DNA from: Candidatus Parcubacteria bacterium
GTDB taxonomy: Bacteria; Patescibacteriota; Patescibacteriia; Patescibacteriales; UBA12075
Length of the DNA stretch: 5,752 nt
Direction: 5' to 3'
Assembly: GCA_023139655.1 (NCBI GenBank)
Contig: JAGLNE010000034.1
Span: 1 to 5,752 of the forward strand
Shown here piece by piece: positions 1 to 5,360 of this stretch; positions within the stretch are counted from its first letter, which is position 1, and each line of letters begins with the position of its first letter. The translations under genes were made by a program, and so were the position numbers. Below the pieces are notes generated by a model that searched no databases, was not told where the DNA came from, and was given only the letters and a program-made list of their open reading frames with translations.

Positions 1-92
1 AAAAATTATTGTGCAGTGAGTCTATATAACCAGCAAGATTATCTCTAAAATTGAGATCACGATTTTAGAAAAAGGTCGAAATTTTGTTTAAG

Positions 93-112
93 TAAAAATA
101 AGCTTATTTTTA
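93..112. promoter_or_regulatory. Perfect 20-bp AT-rich palindrome, possible operator
   Basis: The half-site TAAAAATAAG (93-102) is followed directly by its exact reverse complement (103-112). The palindrome is centred 19-20 bases before the -10 hexamer at 122-127, so it covers the place where a -35 box would lie. A dimeric regulator could bind here. As RNA it could form only an 8-bp A/U stem with a 4-base loop. It could therefore also be a weak bidirectional terminator for a gene ending before the window. The palindrome is seen directly; its function is inferred. Confidence 0.4.
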
Positions 113-118
113 TTAATT

Positions 119-127
119 TGGTATAAT
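119..127 (+). promoter_or_regulatory. Extended -10 promoter for the secreted surface protein
   Basis: TGGTATAAT is a perfect extended -10 element (TG, one base, consensus TATAAT at 122-127). No TTGACA-like -35 lies 16-18 bp upstream, where the palindrome at 93-112 sits instead. Extended -10 promoters can work without a good -35. The predicted start, near 134, would give a leader of about 80 nt before the ATG at 214. Confidence 0.6.
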
Positions 128-155
128 ATACAAATCAATAAAACAATATTATTAA

Positions 156-207
156 AAGATTTGATTAACTAATGCTATTCTAGAAGGTACGTGGTTAATT
201 AAATTTT
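156..207 (+). promoter_or_regulatory. Long AT-rich leader hairpin before gene 1
   Basis: Bases 156-171 can pair with 192-207 over 16 consecutive pairs (three are G-U), with a 20-base loop at 172-191. The loop contains the small palindrome TTCTAGAA (178-185). The stem ends six bases before the ATG at 214 and lies downstream of the predicted promoter, so it would be in the 5' UTR. It could affect translation or mRNA stability. Being AT-rich, it would be only moderately stable. No known riboswitch class is recognised. Confidence 0.4.
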
Positions 208-216
208 ATCCCCATG
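207..216 (+). promoter_or_regulatory. Start context TATCCCCATG without Shine-Dalgarno
   Basis: The start codon (214-216) is preceded by TATCCCC, and no purine-rich Shine-Dalgarno sequence lies within 15 bases upstream. The same ten bases recur at the start of the next gene (1572-1581). Because the anti-Shine-Dalgarno of 16S rRNA pairs with GGAGG-like sequence, a C run cannot serve that role. The repetition suggests a lineage-specific start signal. Confidence 0.4.
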
Positions 217-1296
217 CTAAAAACAAAACGAAGTGATTTCGTATTGGTTGTGATTGTGATGTTTTCTATGTTAACAATGTACGCGTATATGCCGATGGCA
301 CAAGCGGCCAGTATGGATAACGCTCTTACAAGATTGAGTGATTCTGATAAAAATATTTTGGCTACTTCAACGATTGAATTTGAACTTGGTGATGCTAACT
401 TTTTAACTGCCGCTCAATATGTCAGGATTACTTATGAGTTAGGTTTTACTGGGATGAGTTCAGTTAATTTAACTTGTCCAAGTGGAACCACTGCTTCCAC
501 TACCGGCACCTCAGACACTTACAGGGTTGTAGAATGTAATGTTACTTCTTTTCTGACCTCTACCAGTACTGTGACCATTACAGTTGGTAATCATACTAAT
601 CCAAATCCAGGTGTAGGGACCGCTTACAGCGTATGGGTTTCCTCCCATCAATCAAACGGTACGGAAATTGAGCAAACAGAAACCAAGGTGTATATAATAG
701 ATGATGTACAGGTTACAGCCACGGTTCCGGCTACCCTTACTTTTGGCGTTGGCTTACTTGGGACGAGTAGTGCCCGTAGTTCCATTAATGGCGTTGATTT
801 AACAGGTTCATCAACCGCTACTACTTTGGCTTTTGGCACTCTAGATCCAACTGCCTCCAGTACTTTAGGTCATGAACTAACCGTATCTACCAATGCTTCG
901 GCTGGTTATTCGGTTACGGTCCAGCAGGACGCGGAATTAACCAATGGCGCGGCTGATACTATTAACAGCTTCTTTAATGCCCCAGATGGCCAGGGTTCAT
1001 CGACCAATGCAGTGGCCTGGGGGGCGCCATCCGCTGTTTTGGGAAGTACAGAAACCTACGGACATATGGGTGTGACCTCTGATGACACTAACGCAAACCC
1101 AGATTATTCCGGCGGCCTATACGCCGGTCTTAGCGCTGCTACTAAATTGGAAGTTATGACTCATGATGGGCCTGCCAATGGAGCTGGTGAAGGAGTCGGT
1201 ATTGCCGGAGTGGCTTATACGATTGAGATATCAGCGCTTCAGGAAGCCGGTGATTATACTTCAAACTTGACCTACGTCTGTACTCCGACTTATTAG
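214..1296 (+). CDS. Secreted Ser/Thr-rich beta-sandwich surface protein
   Basis: This 360-residue protein has a classical signal peptide: KTKR, a hydrophobic stretch at about residues 9-29, then AQA/AS with cleavage near residue 31. It has no later membrane segment and no LPxTG motif, so it should be secreted. Residues ~34-165 look like one beta domain with a possible C88-C108 disulfide. Residues ~166-360 look like a second, with VTATVPATLTFGV at 168-180, a Ser/Thr-rich stretch, AGYSVTVQ at 230-237, and the ending GDYTSNLTYVCTPTY. Proteins with these features are common in CPR genomes and resemble surface-fibre, spore-coat or WxL-type proteins. There is no WxL motif. Chosen start: it alone gives the full signal peptide. 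The gene has its own promoter and terminator and sits just before three WxLIP-like anchors, so it may be displayed by them. That link is inferred; the exact family is not known to me. Confidence 0.85.
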   Translation: MLKTKRSDFVLVVIVMFSMLTMYAYMPMAQAASMDNALTRLSDSDKNILATSTIEFELGDANFLTAAQYVRITYELGFTGMSSVNLTCPSGTTASTTGTSDTYRVVECNVTSFLTSTSTVTITVGNHTNPNPGVGTAYSVWVSSHQSNGTEIEQTETKVYIIDDVQVTATVPATLTFGVGLLGTSSARSSINGVDLTGSSTATTLAFGTLDPTASSTLGHELTVSTNASAGYSVTVQQDAELTNGAADTINSFFNAPDGQGSSTNAVAWGAPSAVLGSTETYGHMGVTSDDTNANPDYSGGLYAGLSAATKLEVMTHDGPANGAGEGVGIAGVAYTIEISALQEAGDYTSNLTYVCTPTY

Positions 1297-1328
1297 GGTA
1301 TTATAGTAACAATCGAAATTCAAATACT

Positions 1329-1367
1329 TAACTCCCTCCATCTTATAGGTGGGGGGAGTTATTTTTA
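1329..1367 (+). terminator. Rho-independent terminator after gene 1
   Basis: Bases 1329-1342 pair with 1348-1361 over 14 consecutive pairs (two are G-U), with a GC-rich core and a five-base loop TTATA. The stem is followed directly by TTTTT (1362-1366). It starts 32 bases after the TAG of gene 1, so it should end that transcript and separate gene 1 from the downstream anchor genes. Confidence 0.9.
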
Positions 1368-1368
1368 C

Positions 1369-1467
1369 TCCCACGAATCAACGAATCCATTACGAATTTA
1401 CGAATTTTTTCTAAAATATTATTACTAATATTTGTAAATTCGTGATATGATTTGTAAATTCGTGGGA
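1369..1467. repeat. Large imperfect inverted repeat (TCCCACGAAT family)
   Basis: The outer ends match perfectly: TCCCACGAAT at 1369-1378 and ATTCGTGGGA at 1458-1467. The arms continue inward as imperfect reverse complements for about 40 bp, both containing ACGAATTTAC-like units. The centre is a 7-bp stem (1414-1420 with 1427-1433) around a six-base loop. Within each arm an ACGAAT or ACAAAT unit recurs about every 8-12 bases. A related single arm occurs after gene 2 (2705-2748), so this is a dispersed intergenic family and not simply a gene-specific terminator. It contains no open reading frame of note. Confidence 0.75.
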
Positions 1468-1492
1468 TATTTAGGTTGTTTTATAATTCAGT

Positions 1493-1521
1493 TGCTTTTA
1501 ATAGGTGAAAAATGGTAAAAT
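1493..1521 (+). promoter_or_regulatory. Promoter for the anchor-protein cluster
   Basis: TTGCTT (1493-1498, matching TTG of the consensus) is followed after exactly 17 bp by TAAAAT (1516-1521). TGG stands directly before the -10, giving the same TGG-extended form as the promoter of gene 1. The predicted start near 1528 gives a leader of about 50 nt. A second TATAAT at 1482-1487 has neither a TG extension nor a good -35 and is less likely. Confidence 0.55.
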
Positions 1522-1544
1522 ATAGTTGAATGTTAATATTATTA

Positions 1545-1562
1545 CCTGCATAAATATGCAGG
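1545..1562 (+). promoter_or_regulatory. Leader hairpin before gene 2
   Basis: CCTGCAT (1545-1551) and ATGCAGG (1556-1562) form a perfect 7-bp stem with loop AAAT. The hairpin lies between the predicted promoter and the ATG at 1579, ending 16 bases before it. No U-run follows, so it is not an intrinsic terminator. It could protect the 5' end or influence initiation. Confidence 0.4.
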
Positions 1563-1571
1563 ATTTTAACG

Positions 1572-1581
1572 TATCCCCATG
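1572..1581 (+). promoter_or_regulatory. Start context TATCCCCATG, identical to gene 1
   Basis: The start codon at 1579-1581 is preceded by the same TATCCCC found before gene 1, again without a Shine-Dalgarno sequence. The following bases are also alike: both genes continue with a C-containing codon and then TAAAAA. The later genes at 2847, 3941 and 5361 lack this context. Confidence 0.4.
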
Positions 1582-2700
1582 CCTAAAAAAATTAGAAGTT
1601 TAATAATAATACCGATTTGGCTTTTTGTTATGGCCAGCGGTTTTTTTGTTCCCGCAAAGACAAACGCCCAGGGGGTGGGTATAAAGATCAGCCCGGTTAT
1701 AATAGAGGATTTAATTGACCCAGGCTCGACAGAAACATATGAAATTACCGTAACCAATAATTCTAATTCCGCTAAGTTATTATATGTGTATTTGCGTGAT
1801 TTTCGCGCCGAAGGCGAAGAAGGCAAACCCAAGCTGACTGCGCCAGGCACGGAAACCGGATTTTCTTTGGCCGCCTGGATAAATATCAGTGCTGAGCCGC
1901 AGGAATTCGGCGCTAATGAATCAAAAACCATTCCTTTTCAAATTGCAATTCCGGCCGACGCCGGGCCGGGCGGTTATTATGGCGCGATCCTTTTTGGCAC
2001 TGAGCCGCCGCGTTTAAATCTGGACAGTGAAGAAAAAGGAGCCGGTATGGCAATCGGTCAACAGACCGGTGCTTTGCTGTTGCTCCAGGTGAAAGGTGAT
2101 GTTGACGAAGAGGCCAGGATCAGGGAGTTCACAACCGAGAAAGGCGTATATGGTACGCCTTTTGATATAGAATTTATAATCCGGGTTGAAAATATGGGTA
2201 ATGTTCATATTAAGCCGATCGGTAACATTGCAGTTAAAAATATGTTTGGCGCCGAAGTGGGTAATATTCGGGTTAATAATGGCGGGTCTAATGTGCTGCC
2301 TGATTCAATCCGGCGCTTAACCGAAAATTGGCAGGGGGAAAGCGGCTTTGGCCGCTACACGGCTTCAATTGGTTTGTCATTCGGGACTGCTACCCGTTTG
2401 GGGGGCCAGGGCAAGCAAACTTTGTATACCGAGATGACCTTTTGGATATTTCCCTGGCGGATAATAATCCCGATCTTACTTAGCTTGATCATTGTTTTTG
2501 CTTTATTTATTCTTTTCTTAAGGCTTTATAAAAATAAAGCAGTGCAAAAAGCCATGGCCAGGGCCGGCCTAACAAACGTTAAACTGGTTAGAAAATATCA
2601 GGGTCCGTCGCCGGTTTTGCATTTAAGTATTATTATCTCGGTTGTCTTGGTGGTTTTATTAATTATTATGTCAGGGTTATATTTCCTCTTATTCGCGTAA
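1579..2700 (+). CDS. WxLIP-like (DUF916-type) membrane-anchored surface protein, two TM
   Basis: This 373-residue protein begins with a signal peptide cleaved near TNA/QG (residue 30). Residues ~33-144 form a DUF916-like beta domain: it opens with IKISPVIIEDLIDPGS, has the strand YEITVTNNS, and ends with the hallmark GPGGYYGAILFGTEPP (129-144). Residues ~175-290 form a second beta domain resembling DUF3324, with IREF, VENMGNVHIKP and a GRYTASIGL strand. TM1 spans ~292-314 and is followed by basic RLYKNKAVQKAMAR, placing that side in the cytoplasm. TM2 spans ~347-372 and ends the protein. In Firmicutes, DUF916+DUF3324 proteins bind peptidoglycan and WxL partners. A similar scaffold role here is inferred. 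Gene 4 is its closest relative in the window; the start is fixed by the signal peptide. Confidence 0.85.
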   Translation: MPKKIRSLIIIPIWLFVMASGFFVPAKTNAQGVGIKISPVIIEDLIDPGSTETYEITVTNNSNSAKLLYVYLRDFRAEGEEGKPKLTAPGTETGFSLAAWINISAEPQEFGANESKTIPFQIAIPADAGPGGYYGAILFGTEPPRLNLDSEEKGAGMAIGQQTGALLLLQVKGDVDEEARIREFTTEKGVYGTPFDIEFIIRVENMGNVHIKPIGNIAVKNMFGAEVGNIRVNNGGSNVLPDSIRRLTENWQGESGFGRYTASIGLSFGTATRLGGQGKQTLYTEMTFWIFPWRIIIPILLSLIIVFALFILFLRLYKNKAVQKAMARAGLTNVKLVRKYQGPSPVLHLSIIISVVLVVLLIIMSGLYFLLFA

Positions 2701-2704
2701 GTAA

Positions 2705-2748
2705 TTCCCACAAATCTACAAATCATATTCACAAATACAACAAATAAT
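2705..2748. repeat. Single-arm copy of the TCCCACGAAT repeat family
   Basis: The segment beginning TTCCCACAAATC five bases after the stop of gene 2 matches the reverse complement of the right arm of the 1369-1467 repeat. Over the first 23 bases from TCCCAC only two differ, both transitions. The match weakens after that, with continuing ACAAAT units to about 2748. No opposing arm is visible, so this copy is a half element or a decayed one. Confidence 0.6.
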
Positions 2749-2753
2749 CTTTA

Positions 2754-2839
2754 TGTCATCCTGAACTCCCGCAGGGAGTGAAGGATTTCGTTACTATACC
2801 CACGAGATTCTTCTCCCGCTTCGCGGGCTCAGAATGACA
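2754..2839. mobile_element. REP/MITE-like palindromic element
   Basis: This 86-bp element has imperfect terminal inverted repeats: TGTCATCCTGA at the left and TCAGAATGACA at the right differ at one position. The similarity continues about 35 bp inward. Each arm carries its own hairpin: ACTCCC/GGGAGT around GCA (2765-2779) and CCCGC/GCGGG around TTC (2815-2827). Repeats of the TGTCATTCTGAG...AGAATGACA type are scattered through many bacterial genomes and are non-autonomous. It ends only 7 bp before the ATG of gene 3, so it supplies almost all of that gene's upstream region. No coding capacity is seen. Confidence 0.75.
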
Positions 2840-2846
2840 ATATTAT

Positions 2847-3884
2847 ATGAGAATACTAAAAACATTCATCGCTATATCATTAATATCAGTTTTTTTTACT
2901 GCTTCTTTTAATATTGTTAGCGCGCAAGATACGACTAATTCCATGGAACCCTCTATAGAGGATTCCATGGAAAAATCAGACAAGGAAAAAACCGGGATAG
3001 TGGTTACACCGACAATTATTGATGAACAAGCTAAAGTGAGAGATATTTTTACATATACTATATTAATTACTAATTATACTGACAGAAAAGTAAACCTTTA
3101 CGCGGTAGTAAATGATATTTCCACAAGCGACGGCAAGCAGGAATTTATTAGCCCCAGCCAGCTGGACAGGCAAACATCACTGGCCCGCTGGATCAAAATA
3201 TCCCGGGGCGTGACTGAGCTTAATCCGCGTGAGTCAACCGAGCTTAGTTTGGAGATAAATGTGGCCCTTGACGCGACGGCTGGAAAGCGCTATGCCATGA
3301 TCAGCTTTCCGGACTCAAGCAACCGCTACGCGGCCGAGAAGTCGGTTAGCGGAGTTGGTTCGGCGAAGGTTCTGATCAATATGGACGTGAAAGAAGTGAT
3401 AGTTGAGAAAGCCCAAATCAGTGAATTTAAAACCACGCGCAATGTATATACTAAGCCGCCGGCAATATTTAATATCGCGGTGGAGAATTTTGGCAATCGC
3501 GATATCGCGCCATTAGGGATAATATATTTGTTTAACCGGCGCGGTGAAGAGATCAAACAGCTATTAGTTGATTTTAGCGAAGCGCCAATTGCTCCGGAAG
3601 AGACCGGGAAAATGGCGCTGGAATGGGACACTGGGAAGCAATTGGGGAAAATAAAAGCCAAGGTTGAGCTGGAATATGGCGATAGTAAACGCGACCTAAT
3701 GGATACTATTTATATTTGGCTGATACCTTCGCGGTATTTAATCGGTTTTGTCGCCTTCACAATAATAGTGGTAATATTTTTGGTAATATTCTTGTTTCGC
3801 AGAACCTATCAGCCGCATAATAAGCCGACTGTCAGGGTTGAAACAACAGCCAACGGGGTACTAGATTTAAAAAATAAGAAATAG
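2847..3884 (+). CDS. Divergent WxLIP-like membrane-anchored protein, one TM
   Basis: This 345-residue protein has a signal peptide cleaved near VSA/Q (residue 26). A charged linker at ~27-48 (SMEPSIEDSMEKS) is absent from genes 2 and 4 and is partly encoded by a near-perfect palindrome. Residues ~49-155 form the first beta domain (GIVVTPTIIDEQ, TYTILITNYTDR). It lacks the PGG-Y-GA-L-GT-PP signature, having TAGKRYAMISFP instead. Residues ~186-290 are the second beta domain, with ISEF, VENFGNRDIAPLG and then IWLIPSR before the membrane. One TM at ~296-317 is followed by a basic cytoplasmic tail ending VLDLKNKK. It may have diverged in partner binding while keeping the anchor role (inference). 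No clear promoter or Shine-Dalgarno sequence is seen; transcription may come from gene 2 or from inside the repeat element. The start is set by the signal peptide, which also contains an 8-T run (2890-2897). Confidence 0.8.
   Translation: MRILKTFIAISLISVFFTASFNIVSAQDTTNSMEPSIEDSMEKSDKEKTGIVVTPTIIDEQAKVRDIFTYTILITNYTDRKVNLYAVVNDISTSDGKQEFISPSQLDRQTSLARWIKISRGVTELNPRESTELSLEINVALDATAGKRYAMISFPDSSNRYAAEKSVSGVGSAKVLINMDVKEVIVEKAQISEFKTTRNVYTKPPAIFNIAVENFGNRDIAPLGIIYLFNRRGEEIKQLLVDFSEAPIAPEETGKMALEWDTGKQLGKIKAKVELEYGDSKRDLMDTIYIWLIPSRYLIGFVAFTIIVVIFLVIFLFRRTYQPHNKPTVRVETTANGVLDLKNKK
2939..2972. repeat. 34-bp near-perfect palindrome inside gene 3
   Basis: TTCCATGGAA (2939-2948, itself palindromic), C, the palindrome CCTCTATAGAGG (2950-2961), A, and a second exact TTCCATGGAA (2963-2972). 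The whole is symmetric about 2955/2956, with one mismatch pair (C2949 against A2962). It encodes residues 32-42 and so repeats the tripeptide SME. It lies in a linker that genes 2 and 4 lack, as expected for an in-frame palindromic insertion. In mRNA it could form a strong hairpin about 92 nt after the start codon. Confidence 0.85.
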
Positions 3885-3921
3885 AATAATATAAAAAGAA
3901 AGGTTGTTAGTTTTAGAAATG

Positions 3922-3927
3922 TATAAT
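3922..3927 (+). promoter_or_regulatory. Possible internal promoter (-10 box) for gene 4
   Basis: A consensus TATAAT lies 13 bases before the ATG at 3941, in the AT-rich gap after gene 3. TTGTTA (3904-3909) is only 12 bp upstream, too close for a -35, and the TG directly abuts the hexamer, so it is not a canonical extended -10. If active, the transcript would start about 7 bases before the ATG and be almost leaderless. Confidence 0.35.
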
Positions 3928-3940
3928 TTTAAATAAAAAA

Positions 3941-5347
3941 ATGCAAAGGATCTTATTAATAATATTTTGTTTTATTTTGGGGATTAGCTTAGCCGTGCCT
4001 GGCTTGGCGCAAAATGATTCCTTGGCTTTGACCATTACTCCGCCTTTGATCCGCAACAATGTCAGCCCGGGCCAATTGTGGCAGAGCGCGATTAGGGTGG
4101 TTAATAATAACGATAAGGAAATAACCGTTTTTGCCCGGGCAGTTGACTTTAAAGGCGGTACTGAAGGTGGTACGGTCAATTTCATACCAAAAGAAGAATT
4201 AGAAGGACAAAAAGAACATTTGCTTAGTGAGTGGCTGGTTTTGCCAACAGAGGGAGTAAAGATCGCCCCTTTTCAGAGCAAAGATATTGAGTTTATAGTT
4301 GCTGTCCCGGAAACCGCTGAACCAGGCGGGCATTATGCGGCGGTTTTGATCGGTACGGCTCCGCCGGCTGAGGAGTTCTCCGGGGCGACAATAAAGGTGG
4401 CATCACTCCTTGGATCTTTGTTAATGCTTAATATCGGTGGTGAGGTAGTGGAACAGGGCCAAATTAGAGAATTTTCCAGCAATAAAAATATATACGGTAA
4501 AGCCAAAGTTGAATTTAGAGTTAGGTTCCAAAATCAAGGAAACGTGCATATTCAGCCCCAGGGGGAAATACGGATCACTGATATGCGGGGCAATCAAAAA
4601 GGGCAGATAAAAATAAATCACCGGACTGAATTTGGCAATGTATTGCCCGGCGATATTCGGCGCTGGGAATATACCTGGGATGATGATATTAGCATTCTTG
4701 ATATGGGAAGATATCGGGCGGATCTTATACTCGGTTATGGCAGTGAGACAAGAGAGACCGCTAATCAATCTCTTTATTTTTGGATAATTTTATTTAAGCC
4801 CTTGTTGATTATTTTGGGGTTGATAATTTTTTTCATTGGCTCAATTATTTTGTTTGTCCGCCGCAGTGTTAAAAAGGCAATAAAGGAAACTCAAAATTTA
4901 AGTAATTTGGTATCGCCCAGACCCAGCTCTTCAAAAAAGAAAGTAATCGTAGTGCCCAAAGAAAACGGAAATAATCATGAAATAGTAGATTTAAAAAATT
5001 TGGGGCAGAATAAAAAAACCAAGGCAATGGCGTCAAAAAAAAGCCGACGCGGGCCTAAAATGATCTTTCTCTTGATCATAGTAGCTGTAGTAACAATAAG
5101 CGTTTATGCATATTTTAAAACCCGGTTTCAGCCTGTTGAATTTGATCCGGAATTTATTGCCTCGGATAATTATGAAACATCTCTTGGTGACGGACTATTA
5201 ACAGACGAGGCAGGAGAAGAAGAATTGTTAGCCACGACAACAGTCGAAGAATTGGGAACGTCTACTTTAGAAAAGTTCTCAACATCTACACCAGTTGAGT
5301 TAAGTACGTCCACTACAGAAGAGTTGGCGACATCAACTGAAGAATAA
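3941..5347 (+). CDS. WxLIP-like (DUF916-type) protein, two TM and Thr-rich repeat tail
   Basis: This 468-residue protein has a signal peptide cleaved near GLA/Q (residue 23). Residues ~27-142 are a DUF916-like domain starting LALTITPPLIRNNVSPGQ and ending EPGGHYAAVLIGTAPP (127-142), closely matching gene 2. Residues ~170-280 are the second beta domain (IREF, QNQGNVHIQPQG, GRYRADLILGYG), then YFWIILFK. TM1 spans ~279-306; a basic cytoplasmic linker of about 67 residues follows, containing IVDLKN (348-353). TM2 spans ~374-391. The acidic tail (392-468) should be outside the cell and ends in octapeptide repeats of the ATSTxEEL type. This gives two outward-facing parts joined through the membrane. 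An 8-A run at 5035-5042 lies just before TM2. It starts 56 bp after gene 3 without a Shine-Dalgarno sequence. An anchoring or scaffold role is inferred from the WxLIP family; the tail may be a wall-spanning or glycosylated stalk. Confidence 0.85.
   Translation: MQRILLIIFCFILGISLAVPGLAQNDSLALTITPPLIRNNVSPGQLWQSAIRVVNNNDKEITVFARAVDFKGGTEGGTVNFIPKEELEGQKEHLLSEWLVLPTEGVKIAPFQSKDIEFIVAVPETAEPGGHYAAVLIGTAPPAEEFSGATIKVASLLGSLLMLNIGGEVVEQGQIREFSSNKNIYGKAKVEFRVRFQNQGNVHIQPQGEIRITDMRGNQKGQIKINHRTEFGNVLPGDIRRWEYTWDDDISILDMGRYRADLILGYGSETRETANQSLYFWIILFKPLLIILGLIIFFIGSIILFVRRSVKKAIKETQNLSNLVSPRPSSSKKKVIVVPKENGNNHEIVDLKNLGQNKKTKAMASKKSRRGPKMIFLLIIVAVVTISVYAYFKTRFQPVEFDPEFIASDNYETSLGDGLLTDEAGEEELLATTTVEELGTSTLEKFSTSTPVELSTSTTEELATSTEE
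5035..5042 (+). other. Eight-A run, potential slippage site in gene 4
   Basis: Eight consecutive A bases are read as TCA AAA AAA AGC (S-K-K-S), the heptamer A AAA AAA being a classic slippery arrangement. A -1 shift reaches TAA at 5056-5058 and a +1 shift reaches TGA at 5061-5063. Either would end the protein just before TM2, removing the second membrane segment and the repeat tail. No clear stimulatory hairpin follows. Slippage itself is speculative. Confidence 0.3.
5231..5344 (+). repeat. 24-bp tandem repeat encoding Thr/Ser/Glu octapeptides
   Basis: Four full 24-bp units and one 18-bp partial unit encode ATTTVEEL, GTSTLEKF, STSTPVEL, STSTTEEL and ATSTEE. The amino-acid pattern is better kept than the DNA: synonymous positions vary between units, which points to selection on the peptide rather than very recent expansion. 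The repeats form the extreme C-terminus of gene 4, predicted to be outside the membrane. Ser/Thr runs of this kind often act as extended or glycosylated stalks. Confidence 0.8.
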
Positions 5348-5360
5348 GAATGATTTCTAT

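Noticed and set aside
41..69. Riboswitch or terminator from alternative hairpins (41-45/53-57 and 44-51/62-69)
   Set aside because: The stems are short and AT-rich, lie upstream of the predicted promoter and are not followed by a T-run.
214..1296. True WxL protein
   Set aside because: The only tryptophans are in SVWVSS and VAWGAP; no W-x-L motif is present. Only a functional analogy to WxL proteins is proposed.
1369..1467. CRISPR array
   Set aside because: The recurring units are short (6-10 bases) and irregular, there are no spacer-sized unique segments, and the whole is an inverted repeat.
1566..1931. Antisense open frame across the start of gene 2
   Set aside because: It lies opposite a clear signal peptide and DUF916-like domain, and its composition looks like a shadow of the sense strand. 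The other antisense frames (648-839, 2014-2208, 3326-3661, 3913-4185, 4421-4768) are rejected for the same reason.
2765..2827. Intrinsic terminator after gene 2
   Set aside because: The hairpins are strong but lack a following T-run, and they are arms of a repeat element.
3895..3903. Shine-Dalgarno-like AAAGAAAGG before gene 4
   Set aside because: It lies about 37 bases before the ATG, far outside the working distance.
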